From the IMG/VR virus record IMGVR_UViG_3300042891_002337, positions 1 to 64,000 of that record: 64,000 nt of DNA. The stretch is one strand, 5' to 3'. Source of the DNA: a virus. The translations under genes were made by a program, and so were the position numbers. The notes under the pieces were generated by a model. The model worked only from the letters and a program-made list of their open reading frames with translations. It was not told the origin of the DNA and searched no databases. Shown in pieces: positions 25,910 to 33,853 of the stretch; position 1 is the stretch's first letter, and the number at the start of each line of letters is the position of its first letter.

Positions 25910-26847
25910 TTTACCTCCAGATTGTTGACTGAGTTTAGAAAATCTTGATGTGTGTCGTAGATATCAATGTTCTTCACATTGACCAACTGTTCATTGTAAG
26001 TCTTCTGTGGAGACAGTACACGAATCCCATGCGATGCATACTCAAGGGCATGCTTTGGTGAATCGTCCATTGCAAACATGACCTTCCCCTTCAGGAAGTA
26101 ATCCTGCTGCGTCAGCCACCTGTACTTCTCAGGGCTGAATCCGATTCCATCGACCTCAAAGCCGTGACGCTCGAGCCACGCATATGTGGCGCACTCACAC
26201 ATTGGATTCTCCTGTGGGCGCGCCGTGAGGATCTGGATCCAGAATCCCCTCTTTCGCATTGCATTGAGCTCATCTCGAAGCCAGACAAGAGGTTCGAGTT
26301 CCATCATGCCGCCAGCACTGATAAAGTCCTCAAACACGTTTGTGGGATCAATTCCAGCCTGAAGGATCGCATCGGTGTTGTAGTACTCCTTGCCATGCAA
26401 GTTAGTCTTCACACCCTTCGATTCGAGCCATTCATAGAACTTTGTTCGAAAGTCTGCAACGACGTCGTCGACATCAACAATGACAACAGGTTCACCTGAC
26501 CATTTTCGGGAAAGGAGCCTGTGACGAATGTTGAGCTGGGAGTCACGAAGTTGCATGGCAGCCTCGAGGTCCTCAGAAGAGAAGTCCCATGTGTTGAGTA
26601 CTGCGGTGATGTAACGCACAACATCCACAGACTCAAACAGCATCTTGTTTCTGTTTATGAAACGATCTTCTGTGTGGTGACGAAAGTTGATGCTGTTTGT
26701 GAGTTGACCGACCTCATTGTGAAGTGAGAGGAGGAGCGTCTTTGTGAGCTCCAGCTTCTTTTCATCATCACGACCAAACTGGTCCAGCAACTCACCAAAC
26801 GAACGTTGTGCGGACAGGATTCCCTGTAGAGTCTTGAATTCCTTCAT
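25906..26847 (-). CDS. Fusion: all-alpha NTP pyrophosphatase + HAD 5'-nucleotidase
   Basis: 313 residues with two domains. Residues 1 to about 115 are all-alpha NTP pyrophosphatase-like (LHNEVGQLTNSINFRHHTED, FESVDVVRYITAVLNTW: E-x-x-x-Q/E and E-x2-D metal motifs, as in MazG and dimeric dUTPase). Residues about 118-300 are a HAD phosphatase of the deoxyribonucleotidase type (VDVDDVVADF, ILTARPQE, AMDDSPKHALEY). One chain could take a dNTP to dNMP to deoxynucleoside. Lies directly before the ThyX paralogue with a 4-base overlap. Confidence 0.75.
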   Translation of the reverse strand: MKEFKTLQGILSAQRSFGELLDQFGRDDEKKLELTKTLLLSLHNEVGQLTNSINFRHHTEDRFINRNKMLFESVDVVRYITAVLNTWDFSSEDLEAAMQLRDSQLNIRHRLLSRKWSGEPVVIVDVDDVVADFRTKFYEWLESKGVKTNLHGKEYYNTDAILQAGIDPTNVFEDFISAGGMMELEPLVWLRDELNAMRKRGFWIQILTARPQENPMCECATYAWLERHGFEVDGIGFSPEKYRWLTQQDYFLKGKVMFAMDDSPKHALEYASHGIRVLSPQKTYNEQLVNVKNIDIYDTHQDFLNSVNNLEVK

Positions 26848-26877
26848 GATTCACTGTAATCCTTGAGATATGGGTTT

Positions 26878-27114
26878 TCAACCCCTGACAATGGAAAAGT
26901 CAGAAATAGGCTGGTTCAGGTATGAGGTGCCAGTCCCTGGTTCAATGACATCAATGACGATGCTCAGCGTGGCGGCTCTCTCACTCCAGTAGACTGTCCC
27001 CTCATGGGGACCCCTCGTAACGAGGAATATCTTGTCAGGAGGCCACCTCCAACTCTCACCAAGGACTGGTGTGTTGGAGACTATTGATCTCCTGACAAGG
27101 TCACCCCTCTTCAA
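26878..27114 (-). CDS. Small protein, unknown
   Basis: 78 residues from a TTG overlapping the upstream stop (TTGA). Beta-rich: GDLVRRSIVS, KIFLVTRGPHEGTVYWSERA, TLSIVIDVIEPGTG. It has an SH3/Tudor-like look shared with the following gene at 27111-27308, hinting at tandem small paralogues. Function unknown. Confidence 0.5.
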   Translation of the reverse strand: MKRGDLVRRSIVSNTPVLGESWRWPPDKIFLVTRGPHEGTVYWSERAATLSIVIDVIEPGTGTSYLNQPISDFSIVRG

Positions 27115-27308
27115 GCACGGTCGGGAATAAGGGTGTTGAAGCCTGTGGGGTAGTATCTCACCTCACTTTCGACCTGGATCGCAAAATGCTTGATGGTGGG
27201 ATGTGGCATGTTCAGATCATGTGGAGGGATTCCCTCACCAAGATAGAAACCCACAGCACAGGGATTGCCATTCTCGTTGATGACTCTTACCTTCGTTCCT
27301 CTTTCCAT
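27111..27308 (-). CDS. Small beta-barrel-like protein, unknown
   Basis: 65 residues, ATG with AGGAG upstream. GTKVRVINENGNPCAVGFYLGEG...FAIQVESEVRYYPTGFNTLIP looks like a small barrel domain of the sort that binds nucleic acid or peptide. No family recognised. Confidence 0.55.
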   Translation of the reverse strand: MERGTKVRVINENGNPCAVGFYLGEGIPPHDLNMPHPTIKHFAIQVESEVRYYPTGFNTLIPDRA

Positions 27309-27316
27309 TTCTTCTC

Positions 27317-27547
27317 CTAAATCGGGTTATTCTTATACTCTTCAATAATCTCTATCATCTGCGGGACATCGTTGTCCTCACACTCCTTGTAGTTGCGACC
27401 GAGCTCTCGGTTCAACATGTCCCATATGAAAGAATACGGGTTGAGTGCTGGGAGGTCATTGATGTCCTCCATGTTCTTGATGAGGTAGTCGCCGGCCTCA
27501 CGGGCCTTCATGCGGACAATCTGGATATTACTCTCTGAGAGGGCCAT
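27317..27547 (-). CDS. Small helical protein, unknown
   Basis: 76 residues, helical and acidic (QIVRMKAREAGDYLIKNMEDI, PQMIEIIEEYKNN). Part of a run of three short genes between the phosphoesterase and the NTPPase-HAD fusion. No family recognised. Confidence 0.5.
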   Translation of the reverse strand: MALSESNIQIVRMKAREAGDYLIKNMEDINDLPALNPYSFIWDMLNRELGRNYKECEDNDVPQMIEIIEEYKNNPI

Positions 27548-27556
27548 AGGTTTCCA

Positions 27557-28198
27557 TTAGTTGTTTCTTTCGGTGTACCAGAGGGTACGTGCGTAATCCT
27601 GGAGGTGGTCTATTAGGCCTTCCAGGTCCTCCTTCCTTACATTTGCAGACACATTGACCATACCGTCGGCGGAGGTCACCTCGACGTGGTCGATTATGGG
27701 TTCTTCAAGCTTTATTCCACACAGCCTCTCCTCAGAAATTGGTGCAAAGTCCCAGAGGTCTACACAGACATTCACCCTTCGTCCTGTGACGATGGGGCCG
27801 GAATGACGGTGACCGTGGACCTGCATGTCGTAATCGCGAATCACAGAGTCAGGCAGGGGCTTGTGACACATTATCACACGTCTTCCGTCCTGAAGGGTGA
27901 TGGACTTGCGCTGGAACACCTCAGCGAAACCGCACTCCTTCATTGTCCTGGGTGACCTGTCATGGTTGCCGGAGATGAGGACTTTGTGGCCTCGGAGGTC
28001 CCTGATTAGGCGAGCCGCCGATGTATGGTCACCAAGGAACATGTCCCCGACGACGTACACGGTGTCACTGTCAAGTATCTTCTCGTTCCACCTCTGAACA
28101 AGCTGCTCGTTCATGTGCTTTGTGGACTCGAACGGACGCTTGCAGTACTCGATGATGTTGTGATGATTGAGGTGAAGGTCCGATGTGAACCAGTTCAT
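27557..28198 (-). CDS. Calcineurin-like metallophosphoesterase
   Basis: 213 residues. All metal motifs are intact: DLHLNHHNII, GDMFLG, GNHDRS and the C-terminal HGHRHSG. Phage relatives hydrolyse nucleic acid or nucleotide phosphoesters; the substrate is not readable here. The ATG follows directly the stop of the nucleotidyltransferase-like gene. Confidence 0.85.
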   Translation of the reverse strand: MNWFTSDLHLNHHNIIEYCKRPFESTKHMNEQLVQRWNEKILDSDTVYVVGDMFLGDHTSAARLIRDLRGHKVLISGNHDRSPRTMKECGFAEVFQRKSITLQDGRRVIMCHKPLPDSVIRDYDMQVHGHRHSGPIVTGRRVNVCVDLWDFAPISEERLCGIKLEEPIIDHVEVTSADGMVNVSANVRKEDLEGLIDHLQDYARTLWYTERNN

Positions 28199-29245
28199 TC
28201 AGGCTCCGAAAATTCTCCGGACCCGCTCACCCTGTGTGAGGTTGAGCTGAAGCATCTTTGCCTCCTGCTCTGGTGTGATGTCCTTCTTCATCTTCCTGGC
28301 AACGTTGTCTTCCATTCCGTCGACAAAGTTCCTGAGGATGGTGCCCAGCATTTCCTGAGCGTCGACATCACCTGCCCTCTCCATAGACCTCGCAAGTCCT
28401 ACAATACCATAAGCAAGGTCGCTAATGTTTACATTGTCTGGATCAAGCCCTGGGTATTGTAGGAGAAGTGGATCGGGTTCATATGCGCCCTCGATCACGT
28501 AGTCAGCGATGTCCTTGAAGAAGTTACGAAAGTCAGTTGAGATCGACCTGTACGTGATTCCTGCCCTGAGTGTGGAGGGAACACGCTGTCCGTCCTTGAG
28601 ACGAGCGAGCACACCTTCAGTCCCGATGGTGAGGACCAGGTAGTCTCCGAGGGCCTTGTAGAGGTTTCCTGTGACGTAGCCCTTGATGCCGCGCTCAGGT
28701 GTATACCTTCCCTTCATCCACTCAGAATACTTCGGGTGTGTTACAACAGTGTCGACCTGCGCAAGGCCACCTGATGGCACCTTGACGATTATCATGAGGG
28801 GATGACCACCAACCGTGAGGTCAACATCTACCTCTGGGGGTCGAACCTGTGTGAGGTACTCAACGAGGAGGTCGGTGTACTTCTTCACCGTTACTGCCTC
28901 CTCCTTTCGCATCATTGTGGGATCGTCGGATGTGTAATCGACTGGGAACGAGACGAGGAAGTCAATGTCACCGTAGGTTGCACCAGGACGATCGACGATA
29001 TCCTTCTCGGCATGTGTGGATGAGCCTGTTGGTCGAATTGGGTCCAGCGGCTGCATTCCCATCCCTGAGAGCCAGTCATTAAAGTCTCTGATGAAGTTCC
29101 TGTAGACTTCTGAGGCCTCCCTCACAAGGGCAGGTGTGAGGTCTCTCCTGTGCTGTGGAGGAAGCTTCAGCCCACCTTCATTAAGGAACCTTCTCACAAT
29201 TGACCTGATCAGTTGCTGGTTCCTCTGTGATTCTCTCAGTGCCAT
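28199..29245 (-). CDS. Nucleotidyltransferase-fold protein with leader resembling a head-targeting sequence
   Basis: 348 residues. The NTase signature is visible: GSSTHAEKDIVDRPG...YGDIDFLVS (GS followed by D-x-D) and a third aspartate in LAQVDTVVTHP. A helical C-terminal domain follows. The N terminus ALRESQRNQQLIRSIVRRFLNEGG is a basic helix ending in LNE-G, the same plan as the LTES/IIREE leaders. By analogy with T4 Alt, it may be packaged and injected to modify host RNA, nucleotides or protein; the target is unknown. Confidence 0.62.
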   Translation of the reverse strand: MALRESQRNQQLIRSIVRRFLNEGGLKLPPQHRRDLTPALVREASEVYRNFIRDFNDWLSGMGMQPLDPIRPTGSSTHAEKDIVDRPGATYGDIDFLVSFPVDYTSDDPTMMRKEEAVTVKKYTDLLVEYLTQVRPPEVDVDLTVGGHPLMIIVKVPSGGLAQVDTVVTHPKYSEWMKGRYTPERGIKGYVTGNLYKALGDYLVLTIGTEGVLARLKDGQRVPSTLRAGITYRSISTDFRNFFKDIADYVIEGAYEPDPLLLQYPGLDPDNVNISDLAYGIVGLARSMERAGDVDAQEMLGTILRNFVDGMEDNVARKMKKDITPEQEAKMLQLNLTQGERVRRIFGA

Positions 29246-29327
29246 CTTCTCAGTTCACTCTGTAGAGGTAATTAGGTCACTGAAACTTTTAAATTTTTAA
29301 GGGAAGATGACGGTCATGTAAACAGTG

Positions 29328-29546
29328 TCATGCATGCCTGAGGTCAAACCCACCCCACAGCCATTCTCTTCCTGAGCAGACAACGTGAAGTTTCTCATCT
29401 TCGGACTCTTGTATTATGAGTGCGAGGTCACTTCTTCCTTCTGTTTCAAGCAGCTCTTTGACCTTGAGACTGACAGGGGATCTAATTGATTCTATCGATC
29501 CATACTCAGATTCTGCTGCCTTGATGCAGGAAACAATAGAATTCAT
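29328..29546 (-). CDS. Small protein after the tail fibre, unknown
   Basis: 72 residues from the ATG at 29546, with AGGA 7 bases upstream straddling the fibre stop codon; a start at 29576 inside the fibre gene is possible. Short helices (SLKVKELLETEGRSDLALIIQES) then a beta segment. The position suggests a fibre chaperone or accessory protein. An 82-base gap (29246-29327) downstream holds an AT-rich stretch and the palindrome at 29307-29317. Confidence 0.5.
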   Translation of the reverse strand: MNSIVSCIKAAESEYGSIESIRSPVSLKVKELLETEGRSDLALIIQESEDEKLHVVCSGREWLWGGFDLRHA

Positions 29547-29554
29547 CTTACGTC

Positions 29555-30505
29555 CTAATATGTCTTCGACAGCCATACGGTGTCGCCAACAGATGCAACA
29601 GAGTGAGAAAATCCCCAATAGACGACTTCACCACCTGATGATATTGTCGAAAGGAAAGTCGAAGTTGGCCCATCATAGATGCCAGCCAAATTTCCCACAG
29701 TGTAAAATGGCGTATCATTCCTTGCCATCGCGATTGGAACAGGTGCATACTTGCTTGCGTCCCACTTACCGAAACCAGAAGTGTTTGTTGGTGTCTTAGA
29801 AGGTGTGCAGAAGGTGTCGATCTTCTCCCAAGTTGAAGATCCTGATACATACGCCCCTGCATGAAAGTCACCATTGTTCTCATTATGATTCAAAAAGTAT
29901 TGATTCATTCTGAAGTTGGCATTCATGGCAAACTGCCACGACTGATTGATAATTCCATATCGATAGCCGTCAGACTCAAAGTATTGACCAGTCCCATTCA
30001 GCACAGCACCTGCAATCATTGATCTTTGATTTGCATTTGATGAACCTTCAATCATTGCTGCAAAACCTTTGTCAGATGCCCAGGCATGGATTTTTGTTGA
30101 GTTTGTTGCAGATGTTGTGCTCCAGGCAGTGAGACCTGCAAAGCCCGCTGATTGAAATGGAGACGAAGCATACCAGTTTGTGTATGCACCATCAGCGTTT
30201 GTAGCAAGGCCAACAAGCACTCTTGTCGCAGAATAAGTGTCTGGCGCCAACATTGTAGGACTTGGGCTCGGAGTTCCTGAGTCCTGTGATGCAACTACAA
30301 GCCTGAAGTTTCTGGGCCCAAATGTGTTCGAATAGATTGCCTGTGATCCTGTAGTGGAATCTTTCGTCCAGGACAGAACTGTGTTCGGAACAGCGTTCCC
30401 GTAGTAATCGGTTCCTGCTGACAGAAGATTGTACAGGGCCGTTATGAAACCGTTGTTATCCGGAGGAGTGACATTCGCAGATCCCATGTAGTAACGGGTT
30501 GGCAT
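29555..30505 (-). CDS. Distal tail fibre / receptor-binding protein
   Basis: 316 residues from the ATG at 30505, overlapping the stop of the upstream fibre gene (TAATG); a frame reaching 30601 is a shadow inside that gene. Rich in S, T, N, G, A and aromatics (RYYMGSANVTPP, GPRNFRLVVASQDSG), lacking charged helices, as in receptor-binding tips. The overlap with the proximal fibre gene supports joint production of a two-part fibre. Confidence 0.68.
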   Translation of the reverse strand: MPTRYYMGSANVTPPDNNGFITALYNLLSAGTDYYGNAVPNTVLSWTKDSTTGSQAIYSNTFGPRNFRLVVASQDSGTPSPSPTMLAPDTYSATRVLVGLATNADGAYTNWYASSPFQSAGFAGLTAWSTTSATNSTKIHAWASDKGFAAMIEGSSNANQRSMIAGAVLNGTGQYFESDGYRYGIINQSWQFAMNANFRMNQYFLNHNENNGDFHAGAYVSGSSTWEKIDTFCTPSKTPTNTSGFGKWDASKYAPVPIAMARNDTPFYTVGNLAGIYDGPTSTFLSTISSGGEVVYWGFSHSVASVGDTVWLSKTY

Positions 30506-31797
30506 TAGACTATCTCGATGGTTGAAGATACGACTGACTGTTCGGAGTGAGCAACGTCGACAGTCATTGGGGTCACAGCAATAGCAGCGCCGAATACCCA
30601 CGCAAGGGAATTATTTTGCCATCCGAGAACTCTACCGTCACGATAGCCAGATGTCGGTGGCTCAACACCAGCAAATGAACCTGCGTTATTGTACTGAACA
30701 GAGTTCGTGGAGCCTGCGGGAGAACCGCCGCCGGTCGATGAGATCGTCACAGCTCCGTTCGAACCAGTTACTACATTTACATTCGTGCCAGCAATAATGT
30801 ACGAAGTACCGTCCGAGAGCTTTGTAAGTGAACCTGACATCTTAGTGACGGTGATGCTTCCGCCTGTGATGGACACATTGTTTGAGTTCTGTGTTGATAG
30901 AGTTCCGAGGCCAAGGTTGGTTCGAGCAGTCGAAGCATCAGAAGCCCCTGTACCACCGTCTGCAACTGCAAGATCTGTGATTCCTGTTACAGATCCACCT
31001 GTGATAGAAACATTTGAGGCTGCCTGTGTGGCAATTGTTCCTAATCCCAGGTTAGACCTCGCTGTTGTAGCGTCTGAAGCGCCTGTTCCTCCATCTGCGA
31101 TAGCGAGGTCTGTGATTCCTGTGATTGAACCACCTGTGATTGTGACGCTGTTTGATGCCTGTGTAGAGATTGTGCCCAGTCCAAGATTAGACCTTGCGGT
31201 TGCAGCATCTGAGGCGCCTGTCCCACCATCAGCAACAGCAAGATCTGTTATGCCTGCAATGGAGCCGCCTGTTATAGAAACGCTGTTCGACGCCTGTGTG
31301 GCAATTGTTCCGAGACCCAGGTTGGTCCTTGCGGTTGCAGCATCTGTGGCGCCTGTACCGCCATTAGAAACAGCAACAGGTGAAGACAGAGAAATTGTGA
31401 CTGAGCTTCCTGCTCCTCCGTCACTTATTGTAATCCCTGTCCCCTGAGTCAGGACCCTTTCCTGTGTTAATGTTGCGTCAGTCGCAAGGGTTACGTACCT
31501 TGCAGTAGTGGGTGCACCGCCACCGCCTCCACCTCCACCCACAGAATATGCATTCCCCTCGGCATCGTAGATTGTGCCTGAAACCGTCAGGTTACCCTTT
31601 ATGATGCTGCTTCCTGAAGCAACCAAGCTTCCGGATACAAAAGCATTCCCAGTGATGTTGATGCTGGATGTCTTAAAACCAGATATGCCCACATACAGGT
31701 CATGTGGGCCAACAACTCGAAGTATTTCCCTGCTTCTGTCGTCTGAGACTGGTATGAAAGACTCAGTCAGGGCAGTTCTAGCGTCTATGCTGCCCAT
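30505..31797 (-). CDS. Tail fibre protein with 45-residue repeats
   Basis: 430 residues. An N-terminal attachment part (ILRVVGPHDLYVGISG) is followed by small repeats, a run of eight glycines near residue 87 that looks like a hinge, then about four 45-residue repeats (GGTGA-DA-TAR-NLGLGTI...NSVSITGGSITGITDLAVA), typical of trimeric beta-helical fibre shafts. The C-terminal portion (GSPAGSTNSVQYNNAG) is common in phage fibres. No Shine-Dalgarno is obvious. Confidence 0.85.
   Translation of the reverse strand: MGSIDARTALTESFIPVSDDRSREILRVVGPHDLYVGISGFKTSSINITGNAFVSGSLVASGSSIIKGNLTVSGTIYDAEGNAYSVGGGGGGGGAPTTARYVTLATDATLTQERVLTQGTGITISDGGAGSSVTISLSSPVAVSNGGTGATDAATARTNLGLGTIATQASNSVSITGGSIAGITDLAVADGGTGASDAATARSNLGLGTISTQASNSVTITGGSITGITDLAIADGGTGASDATTARSNLGLGTIATQAASNVSITGGSVTGITDLAVADGGTGASDASTARTNLGLGTLSTQNSNNVSITGGSITVTKMSGSLTKLSDGTSYIIAGTNVNVVTGSNGAVTISSTGGGSPAGSTNSVQYNNAGSFAGVEPPTSGYRDGRVLGWQNNSLAWVFGAAIAVTPMTVDVAHSEQSVVSSTIEIV
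30844..31365 (-). repeat. Tandem 135-bp fibre shaft repeats
   Basis: Three full and one nearly full in-frame copies of a 45-codon (135-bp) unit start at residues 145, 190, 235 and 280 of the fibre protein. Copies differ at many third positions, so they are old or kept apart by selection. Confidence 0.8.
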
Positions 31798-31803
31798 GAT
31801 CTG

Positions 31804-32010
31804 TCAGTACCCGTACTCATCCATTTCATCGACGATCTTTTGTGCCTTCTCTTTGGACATCTTCACAGGAACTTCCTTGTCCCCGACCTTTGCAGTCTTC
31901 TTACCAGCAATTGCTGCCTTTGCTACTGCATAGGTGAAGCTGTCCTCCTCGAGAGCCTCGGCGATCAGGCTGCGAATCATTCTCCTGAATCTTGTCTCGG
32001 ACATGCTCAT
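31804..32010 (-). CDS. Small protein with SETRFRRMIRSLIAEAL leader
   Basis: 68 residues from the ATG at 32010 (AAGGA 7 bases upstream; an ATG two codons later is also supported by GGAG). The N terminus MSMSETRFRRMIRSLIAEAL is a basic amphipathic helix ending IAE-A, the clearest capsid-targeting-like site here. The rest (AVAKAAIAGKKTAKVGDKEVPVK) is Ala/Lys rich. The start lies in the loop of a 15-bp hairpin (31976-32041). Confidence 0.62.
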   Translation of the reverse strand: MSMSETRFRRMIRSLIAEALEEDSFTYAVAKAAIAGKKTAKVGDKEVPVKMSKEKAQKIVDEMDEYGY

Positions 32011-32041
32011 CTCCACATCCTTACATATTCAGGAGAATGAT
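31976..32041 (-). promoter_or_regulatory. 15-bp perfect hairpin enclosing ribosome-binding site and start
   Basis: Arms 31976-31990 and 32027-32041 are perfect 15-base reverse complements, with a 36-base loop that holds the Shine-Dalgarno and the start codons of the 31804-32010 gene. The upstream arm begins just after the preceding gene's stop; the downstream arm is within the first codons (RFRRMI). Confidence 0.8.
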
Positions 32042-32044
32042 TCG

Positions 32045-32440
32045 TCAATCGTCCGGCCAAGAATCATCGAGCTCCACAGGCGTAGGTACCTGAGCTGAAG
32101 CATACCTCTCAGACCTCTCATTGAGAAAATTGACTATCGATGCAATCGTCCTTTCCCTTTCCTCAAGAAGCTTAGGACGAGAGTGGACCCTGTCAAGCTC
32201 TCCCAATGCCCAGTCCTCGATCCTCTTGAATGCCTCCTCATAGAGAGCAACAAGATCTTCCTTCTTTATCTTCGAAGCCTCGGACCTCACCTCACCAATA
32301 AAGCCTGTGACGGTTCGAATGAGCCTGTCGGACGCAGGTAGGTCACGATTGGACTCTACAATCTCAGACTGCGCAAGCTCCCTGGTCTGTGACAATATTG
32401 CAATGAGTTCCCTTACTTCTTCAAGTCTCTCAGTACCCAT
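32045..32440 (-). CDS. Helical protein, unknown
   Basis: 131 residues from the ATG at 32440 (GAGG upstream), overlapping the dUTPase stop by 11 bases. Nearly all helix (TERLEEVRELIAILSQTRELAQSEI, KKEDLVALYEEAFKRIEDW). No family recognised. Confidence 0.58.
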   Translation of the reverse strand: MGTERLEEVRELIAILSQTRELAQSEIVESNRDLPASDRLIRTVTGFIGEVRSEASKIKKEDLVALYEEAFKRIEDWALGELDRVHSRPKLLEERERTIASIVNFLNERSERYASAQVPTPVELDDSWPDD

Positions 32441-32825
32441 TCTCAATCCTCTCAAGAATCTTCTTGTGCTTTGAAACGTATGCCTTCAGGAGGTCCTCTT
32501 CCGTGAATCCGGTCAGGATCAGGACTGAGAGGAAATAATTGAAGCCATCAACGACCTCTTCAAGGAAGTGATCCTCATTGAACTGAGGTAGGTCGGTCTG
32601 CCGATGTGGCTTTGCATTCTTCAGTTCCTGAAGCGCCTCGAACATCTCCTCGACTCCGCGAAGGACAATGTCCCTTGCCATTAGCTGGGATGACTTCTTG
32701 GTGAGGTCCATGGGCCATCCCTCACTGTAACATCCTGTCTTTTCAGTGAGCCTCTTCATGTACTCCTCACGGAGTTCAAAGAGAAGCTTCAGGCCATCAG
32801 TTGGTTGTTGTGTCGTTGAGCTCAT
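32430..32825 (-). CDS. Dimeric all-alpha dUTPase-like pyrophosphatase
   Basis: 131 residues from the ATG at 32825. RDIVLRGVEEMFEALQELKN (E-x2-E metal site), FLEEVVDGFNYFLSVLILTGFTEEDLLKAYVSKHKKILERIENGY (E-x2-D and the terminal N/R-GY segment) match dUTPase_2/dimeric dUTPase. It would remove dUTP and supply dUMP to thymidylate synthesis. Confidence 0.82.
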   Translation of the reverse strand: MSSTTQQPTDGLKLLFELREEYMKRLTEKTGCYSEGWPMDLTKKSSQLMARDIVLRGVEEMFEALQELKNAKPHRQTDLPQFNEDHFLEEVVDGFNYFLSVLILTGFTEEDLLKAYVSKHKKILERIENGY

Positions 32826-33024
32826 TTGCCTTCTGCAGCAGGAGTTGGATGCCTTCTTCGAAACCCTTGATAAACTCAGGATCAGGATCAAGTGTTCCAC
32901 TGTCATTAGTGTGAAGTACTAAAGTGCGGAGGTTATCCACAACGTCTGTGCCTGTGAGGATTGCCATCTGGACGAGACGTGAGATCTGAATGATCGTTGC
33001 GTCTGAAAGCTTGTATGTTGTCAT
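32797..33024 (-). CDS. Small helical protein, unknown
   Basis: 75 residues from the ATG at 33024 (GGAG 5 bases upstream). Helical, ending in a Q/N/T-rich tail; overlaps the dUTPase start by 29 bases. No family recognised. Confidence 0.52.
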   Translation of the reverse strand: MTTYKLSDATIIQISRLVQMAILTGTDVVDNLRTLVLHTNDSGTLDPDPEFIKGFEEGIQLLLQKANELNDTTTN

Positions 33025-33064
33025 TGTCACTCCAGTTTCATTGTAGGGATGAAGTCAGATAAGT

Positions 33065-33853
33065 TTATAGCTGGACTCGAGGACACCACCATGTCGTTCG
33101 TCCATCCTTAGTCTCCTGACAGATGACTTGTTCACCGTTCGGATCGGTCTTTCGACCGTAAACGAGCATTGAGTGGTTTCCCTCTTCACCGTCGAAACCC
33201 TTGTATGTGAGTATCGTGGATCCGCCATTCTCGTAAGCAGTCTTGATAACCGACCTCACAGACTCATGAAGGAATCGAAGCTGGTCATCTGTGCACTGTG
33301 ATACGGTTCGATGAGGACTAAGCTTGGCAAGCCAGAGTGCGTCCGCCTTCAGATAATTTCCAACCCCTGAAACGACGCCCTGGTTCATTAGAGCCTCAGC
33401 CAAGGTAAACTTAGGGTGCTTTCGAAGGCTCTCAATGAATGCTTCCGGCTTCACATCCTCATTCAACATGTCCGGACCAAGTGACTTCAGTTTGTTCTCA
33501 AGTCCCTTTCTGTCTGTGAATTTGATGGTGCCGAAGTTGCGTGGATCGTTGAAGAAGAGGTTGCCCTCAGAAGTTTCGAACTTTACTCTGGCATTCCTCT
33601 CGCGGTTTGACCAGGAGCCAGACATACCAAGCGTGTTGAAGATAACTGTGTCGGTATCCGTGAGCCAGTAGATGAACTTGCCCTTGCACTTCACATCGAT
33701 GATGTTGATCGGAAACTGCACATCTGAGATTCCTTCGATCGGCTTCTTGAGGTATCGACCGGACAGGGGTGTGACTGATAGAAGCTGCACTCCTTGTCCG
33801 ATGAAGTTTCCAATTGAACGTACGAAACCTGCTACCTCGGGTCCCTCAGGCAT
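33065..33853 (-). CDS. Fpg/Nei family DNA glycosylase
   Basis: 262 residues from the ATG at 33853 (AGGAG 7 bases upstream). The catalytic N terminus PEGPEV is intact, with the H2TH region LMNQGVVSGVGNYLKADALW and LVYGRK. The C-terminal finger lacks the usual four cysteines: the first pair is replaced (TDPNGEQVIC) and CPxCQ reads CPRVQ, so this is a zincless or degenerate finger. Removes oxidised bases and cuts the strand. Overlaps the second glycosylase gene by 8 bases. Confidence 0.88.
   Translation of the reverse strand: MPEGPEVAGFVRSIGNFIGQGVQLLSVTPLSGRYLKKPIEGISDVQFPINIIDVKCKGKFIYWLTDTDTVIFNTLGMSGSWSNRERNARVKFETSEGNLFFNDPRNFGTIKFTDRKGLENKLKSLGPDMLNEDVKPEAFIESLRKHPKFTLAEALMNQGVVSGVGNYLKADALWLAKLSPHRTVSQCTDDQLRFLHESVRSVIKTAYENGGSTILTYKGFDGEEGNHSMLVYGRKTDPNGEQVICQETKDGRTTWWCPRVQL

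Noticed and set aside
29246-29327. Possible tRNA or small RNA in the 82-base gap
   Set aside because: No cloverleaf or T-loop sequence; only AT-rich DNA and an 11-base palindrome.
30505-30601. Upstream extension of the distal fibre gene (MGIRRCYCC...)
   Set aside because: Lies wholly within the proximal fibre gene; the ATG at 30505 with TAATG overlap is better.
30844-31365. Repeats as CRISPR array or diversity-generating template
   Set aside because: The 135-bp units are in-frame protein repeats; no spacers, no reverse transcriptase and no variable-repeat pattern.
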